Of a stretch of 41,503 nucleotides of DNA, positions 34,801 to 40,726 are shown one piece after another. The notes below the pieces were generated by a model. It saw nothing but the letters and a program-made list of their open reading frames with translations. It did not search any database and was not told the DNA's origin. Position numbers and translations under genes: made by a program. This DNA comes from an uncultured Lachnospiraceae bacterium (GTDB lineage Bacteria; Bacillota; Clostridia; Lachnospirales; Lachnospiraceae). Location of the stretch: contig CAKRIL010000025.1 of the NCBI GenBank assembly GCA_934343915.1, forward strand, positions 1-41,503. Direction: 5' to 3'. Each line of letters opens with the position of its first letter. Positions within the stretch are counted from its first letter, which is position 1.

Positions 34801-36060
34801 ATTACATCAAGCGCATACCACAGAACAGAGTTCACCAAGGAGATGCGTGACCAGAATTACACCATCCTCTGTCCGCAGATGTCTCCTATTCACTTCGACC
34901 TCATCGAGCCTGCCTTGAACTCATGCGGCTACAATGTCGAGGTGCTTAGGAATGTTAGCAAGTCAGCAGTCGATACCGGACTTAAGTATGTCAACAATGA
35001 TGCCTGCTACCCTTCCCTCATCGTAGTCGGTCAGATGATGGAGGCTGTTCTTTCAGGAAAGTACGACCTTACCAAGACAGCTCTCGTAATCACTCAGACA
35101 GGCGGCGGCTGCCGAGCTTCGAACTACATTGGATTTATCCGCCGAGCTCTTATCAAGGCGGGCTACCCGAATATTCCTGTTATCTCTCTGAGCGTACAGG
35201 GACTTGAGACCAACTCGGGCTTCACATATACACTTCCTATGATTAAGAAGGCTGCCATGGCAATCCAGTATGGCGACATCTTCATGAACGTTGTATACCG
35301 CACACGTCCTTATGAGGCGGTTCCCGGCTCTGCCAACGCTCTTCATGAGAAGTGGAAAAAGATAATTATTGAACAGCTCACACAGCCTAAGATATATATG
35401 AAGGACTTTAACCGCAACATCAAGCAGATAATCAAGGAGTTCGACGAGCTTCCTCTTCTCGATGTGAAGAAGCCTCGTGTCGGAATCGTAGGCGAGATTC
35501 TTGTAAAGTTCATGCCTGCTGCCAACAACTACCTTGTTGACCTCCTTGAAAAAGAAGGTGCCGAGGCCGTCGTTCCTGACTTCATGGGCTTCATGCTCTA
35601 CTGTGCCGAGAATGCCAACTTCAAGTCCGAGCACCTCGGTGCAAGCAAAAAGTCAATGCACTTAAGCAACGCGGTTATCAAGGCAATCAACATCTTCCGC
35701 GGTGCCTCCAACAAGGCTCTCGCGCAGAGCAAGCGCTTTGACCCGCCAACCGACATCAAGGAGATGACCAAGATGGCAGCTCCGCTTGTATCACTCGGAA
35801 ATCAGACCGGTGAAGGCTGGCTCCTCACAGCCGAGATGATTGAGCTCATACACCATGGTGCCAAGAACATCGTATGCTGTCAGCCTTTTGCATGTCTCCC
35901 TAACCACATCGTAGGCAAGGGTGTCATAAAGGAGCTCCGCGCCGCATATCCTGACGCGAACATTATCGCTGTCGATTACGACCCGGGTGCAAGTGAGGTT
36001 AATCAGCTCAACCGAATCAAGCTTATGCTGTCAACAGCGCAGAAGAATCTTGAGAAATAG
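31825..36060 (+). CDS. giant acyl-CoA dehydratase activase-related protein (two ASKHA ATPase domains plus DUF2229-type region)
   Basis: The 1411-aa protein begins with two activase domains of the BadF/BadG/HgdC type. The first (1-255) has GIDIGSTTVKIAI, GICAGGTGSFIDQM and ARCGVF. The second (about 318-585) has GIDAGSTTTKAAVV, EACSSGCGSF and GTRCTVF. The two cysteines in each are those that bind the bridging [4Fe-4S] cluster in activases. Near 605 follows a cysteine motif ARCKGCTNSCLL with NRCERG, then the DUF2229-type region and a C-terminal part with cysteines resembling dehydratase-type subunits. Related proteins are common in Clostridia; they couple ATP hydrolysis to low-potential electron transfer, but this fused form has no confirmed substrate. 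No dehydratase subunit genes are adjacent. GGAG precedes the ATG at 31825. Confidence 0.87.
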   Translation: MTTSEYRLGIDIGSTTVKIAIIDKDNNILFSDYERHFANIQETLAGLLVKAKEKLGAIKVHPVITGSGGLTLASHLEVPFTQEVVAVSTALSDYAPQTDVAIELGGEDAKIIYFTNGIDQRMNGICAGGTGSFIDQMATLLQTDATGLNEYAKNYQAIYPIAARCGVFAKSDIQPLINEGATKEDLSASIFQAVVNQTISGLACGKPIRGNVAFLGGPLHFLSELKNAFIRTLNLGPENIIAPEHSHLFAAVGSAMTAKDEVAIDIDALITKLHNKIKMDFEVERMEPLFASQDAYKEFRARHDSHCVVKGSLKDYSGSCYLGIDAGSTTTKAAVVAEDGTLLYSFYSSNNGSPLATSIKAIKEIYSILPADAHIVRSCSTGYGEALIKSALMLDDGEVETVSHYYAAAFFDPAVDCILDIGGQDMKCIKIKNNTVDSVQLNEACSSGCGSFIETFAKSLNYSVEDFAKEALFAPHPIDLGTRCTVFMNSKVKQAQKEGASVADISAGLAYSVIKNALYKVIKISDPKDLGHQIVVQGGTFYNDAVLRSLEKITGVEVIRPDIAGIMGAFGAALVARERYEGQETTMLSIDKINELTYETRMARCKGCTNSCLLTINRFSGGRQFISGNRCERGIGKEKNKDHVPNLFEYKNNRLFSYEPLEITDAPRGVVGIPRVLNMYENYPFWFTFFTKLGFRVILSPESSRKIYELGIESIPSESECYPAKLAHGHVSWLIKQGVKFIFYPCIPYERKEIENTNNHYNCPIVTSYAENIKNNVEELVTENVLFMNPFLSFADEKVLAKRLAKEVGSQFNIPSGEINNACHAAWEELAACRADVMKKGEETLKYLEETGRHAIVLAGRPYHIDPEINHGIPELINSYGIAVLTEDSISHLGKIERPLIVMDQWMYHSRLYAAASFIRDKDNIDMIQLNSFGCGLDAVTTDQVNDILSSAGKIYTVLKIDEVNNLGAARIRIRSLISAIKVRERNNYQRKITSSAYHRTEFTKEMRDQNYTILCPQMSPIHFDLIEPALNSCGYNVEVLRNVSKSAVDTGLKYVNNDACYPSLIVVGQMMEAVLSGKYDLTKTALVITQTGGGCRASNYIGFIRRALIKAGYPNIPVISLSVQGLETNSGFTYTLPMIKKAAMAIQYGDIFMNVVYRTRPYEAVPGSANALHEKWKKIIIEQLTQPKIYMKDFNRNIKQIIKEFDELPLLDVKKPRVGIVGEILVKFMPAANNYLVDLLEKEGAEAVVPDFMGFMLYCAENANFKSEHLGASKKSMHLSNAVIKAINIFRGASNKALAQSKRFDPPTDIKEMTKMAAPLVSLGNQTGEGWLLTAEMIELIHHGAKNIVCCQPFACLPNHIVGKGVIKELRAAYPDANIIAVDYDPGASEVNQLNRIKLMLSTAQKNLEK

Positions 36061-36073
36061 AATCTGAAAAATT

Positions 36074-36144
36074 AAAAACACCTGCATGGTGCTTCGCTAA
36101 CAGTCCAATAACTGTTATTCATGAAGCTTCCATGCAGGTGTTTT
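36074..36144. terminator. terminator after the activase gene
   Basis: AAAAACACCTGCATGG pairs with CCATGCAGGTGTTTT, with a small nested AACAG/CTGTT hairpin in the loop. TTTTAT follows on the plus strand. A-runs flanking the stem make it potentially bidirectional for the leftward rpn remnant. Confidence 0.83.
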
Positions 36145-36198
36145 ATGATGTTGACTAAATTCCCATAACCTTTTGTTTTTTAGTTTTATTATTGTAAT

Positions 36199-36451
36199 TT
36201 ATTTTGCATTGACAGCCGCACACTTTTTAACTGATAACCACTCCTCGACTACATTCACGCTTGTATCAACCATCTGTGCAATTTTATCTATTGCCATTCC
36301 CGCATTAAAAAGCTTCTTAGCTGTCTGTTCAAGTGCTTCCGTGCGTCCTTCGTTGAACCCCTCATTCTTTATTTCATCCAAAAAGCTTTTCATATTAGAT
36401 TCCCTCCTTATTTTCTCATATAAATCATAATTAGCCGTTCCACTTACTTTC
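36199..36451 (-). pseudogene. Rpn-type nuclease remnant preserving only the C-terminal small-protein module
   Basis: From 36451 down the minus strand matches the two full nuclease genes beginning at VSGTANYDLYEKIRRESN, then MKSFLDEIKNEGFNEG through WLSVKK. The nuclease part upstream is gone. What survives is a 64-aa frame starting with the ATG at 36393, preceded by AAGGAGGG with eight-base spacing, so the small protein could still be made. It carries two tetrapeptide units, NEGF and NEGR. The break point at 36451 lies inside the 3' end of the DMT transporter gene. Either a relic or a retained orphan antitoxin. Confidence 0.75.
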
Positions 36452-37321
36452 TTTTTTATTTGGCAGTTGTGCCAATATTATTGCCGCGAACATAAGCACA
36501 CATCCGAGGCTTTCTTTCATAGACAGCTTCTCATGAAGAATAACCCATCCCGCAAGCACTGAGAAACACGATTCGAGACTCAATATCAATGACGCTATCG
36601 TAGGATTCACGTTCCTCTGTCCTATAATCTGCAGCGTATAAGCCACACCGCAGGAGAGCACACCTGCATATAAAATCGGCATCCATGCGGATATTATCGC
36701 TGCCATATCAGGGATCTCAAAAACAAACATACACGGGAGCGAAGCCACACCGCACACAAGGAACTGTATACATGAAAGAATAATTCCATTGACCCTCGGT
36801 GAAAAATAATCAATAACCAGAATATGCGCTGAAAATGCCATCGCACACAGAAATATAAGAATATCTCCCCTGCCAATAGTGAAGCCGTCCGTTATGCACA
36901 GACAGTACAACCCTGCAAGTGCAAGTACAACTGCTGCCCATATCTTCCAGCCCGATGCCTTTTTCATGAAGATTCCGATGACCGGTACAATCACTATGTA
37001 ACACGACGTTATAAATCCCGCCTTACCGGCTGATGTATACTTAATTCCAATCTGCTGAAGGCTGCTTGCCACAAAAAGAAGAGCTCCGCAAAGAAGTCCG
37101 CCCACTATAAGCTCCTTCCTGCGGCTTCCCTCCTCTATGATTTTTTTCCCCGACTTCTTCTGAATCAATATGCAAGGCACAAGCGTGATTGCTCCTATAA
37201 TCGACCTGACTCCATTAAATGTAAACGGTCCTATATATTCCATCCCCACACTCTGCGCCACAAAAGCCGTTCCCCATATAAATGCAGTAAGTGCAAGAAG
37301 TAATGCGTTCTTCAATTTCAT
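36431..37321 (-). CDS. EamA/DMT-family transporter
   Basis: The 296-aa protein has about ten membrane segments in two EamA repeats (LLALTAFIWGTAFVAQSVGM at the start; PILYAGVLSCGVAYTLQIIG and PTIASLILSLESCFSVLAGW in the second half). The family exports metabolites such as amino acids or drugs; the substrate is unknown. The last codons (ESKWNG, stop) are made of sequence that in the full rpn genes reads VSGTA in another frame, so its natural 3' end was probably replaced by a recombination event. The ATG at 37321 has a weak GGTGA site. A possible promoter is TTGATT, 16 bp, TATGCT around 37345-37385. Confidence 0.88.
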   Translation of the reverse strand: MKLKNALLLALTAFIWGTAFVAQSVGMEYIGPFTFNGVRSIIGAITLVPCILIQKKSGKKIIEEGSRRKELIVGGLLCGALLFVASSLQQIGIKYTSAGKAGFITSCYIVIVPVIGIFMKKASGWKIWAAVVLALAGLYCLCITDGFTIGRGDILIFLCAMAFSAHILVIDYFSPRVNGIILSCIQFLVCGVASLPCMFVFEIPDMAAIISAWMPILYAGVLSCGVAYTLQIIGQRNVNPTIASLILSLESCFSVLAGWVILHEKLSMKESLGCVLMFAAIILAQLPNKKESKWNG

Positions 37322-37407
37322 AATGTCACCATTCCGTTCGTATGTTATCTACAAAAGGATAGCATAACGATAAACATTTAGCAATCAATATTGCTATGTT
37401 ACCTCTT

Positions 37408-37569
37408 TCACTTTCTTACTGACAGCCATTCCTCTACTATGTTCACGCTTGTGTCAACCATCTTTGCAATTTTATCTATCGCCATTCCTGCGTCAAAGAG
37501 GTTCTTCGCTGTACGTTCAAGTGCTTCCGTGCGCCCCTCATTCTTTACTTCATCCAAAAAACTTTTCAT
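37408..37569 (-). CDS. candidate internal small protein (RpnS-like), copy A
   Basis: Inside copy A, in frame, AAGGAGGG lies eight bases before an ATG at 37569, giving a 53-aa product MKSFLDEVKNEGRTEAL... The Arg-Arg codons AGG AGG form the Shine-Dalgarno. The same arrangement is present in copy B and in the remnant. It holds one tetrapeptide unit, NEGR (37531-37542). In the known Rpn system such a product is an antitoxin; here this is inference from position and sequence. Confidence 0.6.
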   Translation of the reverse strand: MKSFLDEVKNEGRTEALERTAKNLFDAGMAIDKIAKMVDTSVNIVEEWLSVRK

Positions 37570-38238
37570 GTCAGATTCCCTCCTTATTTTTTCAAACAGA
37601 TTGTAATTAGCCGTTCCACTTACCCTCAACACCGCCTGTACATCCGCTTTCTCGCCCTGCGTCACATAGCCCAATGTCTCTTTTATAAATCCCTTCACGT
37701 CATTCTCATCTGCGTTCCTTGACAGGATTCGCAGGCTTCTGTGTTCATCCGGTTCAAGCTCCTGTGTCACTATGAGCTGTGCAGGAATAAAGAAATTCTG
37801 CGAATAATATATTCCCGACTTATACCTCGTAAAGCTGATTCCAAGTCTCTTAAGCTCCCGCATCATGGACTTTGGATAGCTTTCACGAATCATTGTCACA
37901 CTGAGCTCATCACCCGCTATCTCATTCACGCTCTCGCCTGTGCTTTTATAGAGGCAGGCATAAGCCACGCACTTATAGAAATCATCCACTGTCATGCCGT
38001 CACCCGGTGACTTGTACTCGACAATATTGTGTCTCCTGAAAATATGACCTATCGCGTTCTTAATCTGTGTCCTTCCGTTCTTCTCGATGATAAGCAGGTC
38101 TGCCTGTAGCGGCTTCTTGCTAAGATTGTACTCCGGATAAAACTCCAGCTCGTCAATGTTGTCATGAAGCTCCAGCTTCGTCGCCGCGTAAAACGCGGGA
38201 TGCCATTGTATACGGCTCTCTTCTCGTTCTTCTGTCAA
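37408..38238 (-). CDS. Rpn-family PD-(D/E)XK nuclease (recombination-promoting nuclease/putative transposase type), copy A
   Basis: The 276-aa protein has a PD-(D/E)XK core: the aspartate in LQADLLIIEKNG and the ExK motif in NIVEYKSPGDGM, followed by DDFYKCVAYACLYKS. The C-terminal ~53 aa form a separate small helical domain (MKSFLDEVKNEGRTEALE, IDKIAKMVDTSVNIVEEWL). Rpn proteins are DNA nucleases, and in Escherichia coli their C-terminal parts are also translated alone and block the full protein. The start is TTG, six bases after AAGGAGG. It is nearly identical to copy B (38458-39327) over the first ~220 aa and differs mostly in the tail. It has its own promoter (38405-38433). Confidence 0.85.
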   Translation of the reverse strand: MTEEREESRIQWHPAFYAATKLELHDNIDELEFYPEYNLSKKPLQADLLIIEKNGRTQIKNAIGHIFRRHNIVEYKSPGDGMTVDDFYKCVAYACLYKSTGESVNEIAGDELSVTMIRESYPKSMMRELKRLGISFTRYKSGIYYSQNFFIPAQLIVTQELEPDEHRSLRILSRNADENDVKGFIKETLGYVTQGEKADVQAVLRVSGTANYNLFEKIRRESDMKSFLDEVKNEGRTEALERTAKNLFDAGMAIDKIAKMVDTSVNIVEEWLSVRK

Positions 38239-38244
38239 TATGTA

Positions 38245-38279
38245 CCTCCTTTTTTGTGCTGCAAGTGGAACACAAAAAA
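38245..38279 (-). promoter_or_regulatory. leader hairpin abutting the ribosome binding site of copy A
   Basis: TTTTTTGTG pairs with CACAAAAAA around a 12-base loop immediately before GGAGG. The Shine-Dalgarno itself stays outside the stem, unlike in copy B. Confidence 0.5.
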
Positions 38280-38404
38280 GAAGCTTCTTCTAATCTAGGC
38301 ATCCACCCGCTGTTGTCGTTATGGGAACAAAAAGCATGGACTCCTAAATACGAATATTACTTGAAAGAAATAACTAAAGAAATTTAGAACTATGCTTTTA
38401 GGGG

Positions 38405-38433
38405 ATTATATCATGTTGTATCACCTTTGGCAA
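38405..38433 (-). promoter_or_regulatory. promoter of copy A
   Basis: TTGCCA, 17 bp, TATAAT on the minus strand. The same boxes occur before copy B. The leader to the start codon is about 160 nt. Confidence 0.8.
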
Positions 38434-38457
38434 TACTTGAAATCATTTCCTGTTTTG

Positions 38458-38658
38458 CTATTTAGCGGTCTCGCACTTCTTCACTGACAGCCATTCCTCA
38501 ACTATATTCACGCTTGTATGAACAGCCTGTGCTATCCTGTCTACCGCCATTCCCATGTCAAAGAGCGTCACTGCTGTCTGTTCTAGTGCTTCCGTGCGCC
38601 CTTTGCTTATTCCTTCGTTGAACCCCTCATTCTTTATTTCATCCAAAAAACTTTTCAT
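38458..38658 (-). CDS. candidate internal small protein (RpnS-like), copy B
   Basis: Inside copy B, in frame, AAGGAGGG lies eight bases before the ATG at 38658, giving a 66-aa product. It holds three tetrapeptide units, NEGF, NEGI and SKGR (38596-38631). The rest aligns with the small frames in copy A and the remnant, with substitutions in AVTLFDMGMAVDRIAQAV. Confidence 0.6.
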   Translation of the reverse strand: MKSFLDEIKNEGFNEGISKGRTEALEQTAVTLFDMGMAVDRIAQAVHTSVNIVEEWLSVKKCETAK

Positions 38659-39327
38659 GTCAGATTCCCTCCTTATCTTTTCAAACAGATTGTAATTAGC
38701 CGTTCCACTTACTTTCAGTACTGCCTGTACATCTGCCTTCTCGCCCTGCGTCACATAGCCCAATGTTTCTTTTATAAAGCCCTTCACATCATTCTCGTCT
38801 GCGTTCCTTGACAGGAGCCGCAGGCTTCTGTGTTCATCCGGTTCAAGCTCCTGTGTCACTATGAGCTGTGCAGGAATAAAGAAATTCTGTGAATAATATA
38901 TTCCCGGATCATACTCTGCAAAACTGATTCCCAGTCTCTTAAGCTCCCGCATCATGGACTTTGGATAGCTTTCACGAATCATTGTCACACTGAGCTCATC
39001 ACCCGCTATCTCATTCACGCTCTCGCCTGTGCTTTTATAGAGGCAGGCATAAGCCACGCACTTATAGAAATCATCCACTGTCATGCCGTCACCCGGTGAC
39101 TTGTACTCGACAATATTGTGTCTCCTGAAAATATGACCTATCGCGTTCTTAATCTGTGTCCTTCCGTTCTTCTCGATGATAAGCAGGTCTGCCTGTAGCG
39201 GCTTCTTGCTAAGATTGTACTCCGGATAAAACTCCAGCTCGTCAATGTTGTCATGAAGCTCCAGCTTCGTCGCCGCGTAAAACGCGGGATGCCATTGTAT
39301 ACGGCTCTCTTCTCGTTCTTCTGTCAA
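38458..39327 (-). CDS. Rpn-family PD-(D/E)XK nuclease, copy B
   Basis: The 289-aa protein has the same nuclease core as copy A (LQADLLIIEKNG, NIVEYKSPGDGM), almost without differences up to about residue 220. It differs at FAEYDPG (FTRYKSG in A), at KVSG for RVSG, and most of all in the tail: NEGF-NEGI-SKGR before TEALEQ, and a longer C-terminus KKCETAK. The start is TTG at 39327 with AAGGAGG upstream. It has its own promoter (39491-39519). Tandem with copy A. Expected activity is a DNA endonuclease; whether both copies are active cannot be told. Confidence 0.85.
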   Translation of the reverse strand: MTEEREESRIQWHPAFYAATKLELHDNIDELEFYPEYNLSKKPLQADLLIIEKNGRTQIKNAIGHIFRRHNIVEYKSPGDGMTVDDFYKCVAYACLYKSTGESVNEIAGDELSVTMIRESYPKSMMRELKRLGISFAEYDPGIYYSQNFFIPAQLIVTQELEPDEHRSLRLLSRNADENDVKGFIKETLGYVTQGEKADVQAVLKVSGTANYNLFEKIRRESDMKSFLDEIKNEGFNEGISKGRTEALEQTAVTLFDMGMAVDRIAQAVHTSVNIVEEWLSVKKCETAK

Positions 39328-39333
39328 TATGTA

Positions 39334-39356
39334 CCTCCTTTTGGTGCTGCAGGAGG
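39334..39356 (-). promoter_or_regulatory. Shine-Dalgarno-sequestering hairpin of copy B
   Basis: CCTCCT (minus strand, 39356-39351) pairs with AGGAGG (39339-39334), the ribosome binding site of copy B, around an 11-base loop. Copy A lacks this pairing. Confidence 0.5.
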
Positions 39357-39490
39357 ACTACGCCGAGAACTATTTCTCTATTAGAAATCCACCTGCTGTT
39401 GTCGTTATGGGAACAAAAAGCACGGACTCCTAAATACGAATATTACTTGAAAGAAATAACTAAAGAAATTTAGAACTATGCTTTTAGAAA

Positions 39491-39519
39491 ATTATACCAC
39501 ATAGTATCACCTTTGGCAA
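39491..39519 (-). promoter_or_regulatory. promoter of copy B
   Basis: TTGCCA, 17 bp, TATAAT on the minus strand, with a leader of about 160 nt to the TTG start at 39327. Confidence 0.8.
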
Positions 39520-39568
39520 TACTTTTAAAATAAAAAACTTACGTCTTTATTTTATGGGTAGTCCGTTG

Positions 39569-40624
39569 TTACAACCAAAGTGTACCTGTCGCCAATATAT
39601 CCCCCGCTAAATCAACTGCTCGGAATACATGCTCACCATATCCATAGCTCGTTATTGATAACGCATCCAGTCTTTCACTTCCTTTATTGGCTGGAGCTTG
39701 GAATACACTGTTCGTTTCCTGCAATACCATACTTCTTGGTAATGCGTTTGAATATATTACATTAATATAACAGCCCTTTCCCGAAGCATCCGTTGATAAA
39801 CCTAGCCCACTTTGGTCTCCTTTTTTCATCATGTAATATGCCCACTCCTGCGCCGTTCCCAGGAATATTTTGTTGGATAAGGTTGACCAGTACTTTCCAT
39901 CTTCACAGTTATTAAACTTATACTCACTGCTCCACATTACCGGTTCAACTACTAATCGGTAATTATCATTCTCAAGAAATTCAGTGAGCATATCCTCGCC
40001 CCACAACTGTTTGATTAATGCCGTACCATTGTTACCTTCATCATAAGGCTTCAACATCCACTCTCTGAATGCCTGTCCGTTCGGTAAAAAGTCAGGGTTG
40101 TCATACAATATTGGTGCCGGCAAACCTCTTGTAACTTCAAACTCATCCTTTACATAGCTTGTTATATTATGTCTTTTTCCTAATCCTGCTACATTGTTTT
40201 TATCAAATGTTGATGCTCCGCTTAAAAAATCCCCGTCTGTAATTCCCGTTTTAAACTCCTCTTTTAATGTATTGTATCTGTCTATTGTGTATCCTTCTTT
40301 ATCGGGCTTTGACATATATATGTCAACTGCATTTGGTGTCACAATTCTTTTTAACGAGTGTACAGAACCGTAAACGTCTGTCTCATATTCAGCTATGTAA
40401 AAACGATAGCCTGTTGCAACCGTACTAAACCCTAAACCTTGTTCCTCAGGTGGATACTGGTCTGCTGTTCCATGTGTCTTATCGGTGTCCTGCTGTCCGC
40501 CATTGTACTCCCCTGTCGGCTGTGTAGGTTCATCATTCTGCCCAGCCAGACATGTACTGCTTACTGTAGCTATCAACATCAGCATAATTATCAAAAGCTT
40601 AAATGTTTTCTTGATATATTTCAT
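39569..40624 (-). CDS. secreted protein of unknown function
   Basis: The 351-aa protein begins with a signal peptide (basic MKYIKKTFK, hydrophobic LLIIMLMLIATVS, likely cleavage near CLAG). A Gln/Asp/Pro/Thr-rich stretch follows (about 29-65), then a folded region of about 285 aa with many aromatics. I recognise no domain. The ATG at 40624 follows AAGGAGGAG. The final codons may be out of frame: at a five-G run (39601-39605, minus strand) one extra base would change the end from GDILATGTLWL to GGYIGDRYTLVVTTDYP, ending at 39552. The gene lies 100 bp after a lipoprotein gene, separated by a terminator. Confidence 0.65.
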   Translation of the reverse strand: MKYIKKTFKLLIIMLMLIATVSSTCLAGQNDEPTQPTGEYNGGQQDTDKTHGTADQYPPEEQGLGFSTVATGYRFYIAEYETDVYGSVHSLKRIVTPNAVDIYMSKPDKEGYTIDRYNTLKEEFKTGITDGDFLSGASTFDKNNVAGLGKRHNITSYVKDEFEVTRGLPAPILYDNPDFLPNGQAFREWMLKPYDEGNNGTALIKQLWGEDMLTEFLENDNYRLVVEPVMWSSEYKFNNCEDGKYWSTLSNKIFLGTAQEWAYYMMKKGDQSGLGLSTDASGKGCYINVIYSNALPRSMVLQETNSVFQAPANKGSERLDALSITSYGYGEHVFRAVDLAGDILATGTLWL

Positions 40625-40641
40625 TTGTCTCCTCCTTAAAC

Positions 40642-40675
40642 AAAAGAGCTTTGATGCTGTTCTACATCAAAGCTC
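40642..40675 (-). terminator. terminator between the lipoprotein and secreted-protein genes
   Basis: On the minus strand GAGCTTTGATG pairs with CATCAAAGCTC around eight bases, then TTTTGTTT. It ends 18 bp before the ATG of the secreted protein and directly before its ribosome binding site, so it may also act as an attenuator. Confidence 0.82.
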
Positions 40676-40726
40676 CGTAAATTTATTGTAAAATAAAAAT
40701 TTATGTAGTACATCAAGTGTAAAGTT

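Larger units (their letters stand above)
37408..38438. repeat. ~1.05-kb tandem direct repeat, unit A
   Basis: This unit contains the promoter, leader and gene of copy A. It matches unit B (38458-39524), with start codons 1089 bp apart. The match is near-exact over the nuclease part and less so in the leader and the 3' end. Confidence 0.88.
38458..39524. repeat. ~1.05-kb tandem direct repeat, unit B
   Basis: This unit contains the promoter, leader and gene of copy B, and it pairs with unit A (37408-38438). The match runs from just inside the gene's 3' end to CACCTTTGGCAATACTT beyond the promoter. Confidence 0.88.

Noticed and set aside
37408..39524. The duplicated nuclease units considered as insertion sequences
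   Set aside because: No terminal inverted repeats or target-site duplications are visible, and the units are directly tandem. The proteins match the Rpn/PD-(D/E)XK group, which is often labelled transposase without evidence of an IS structure.
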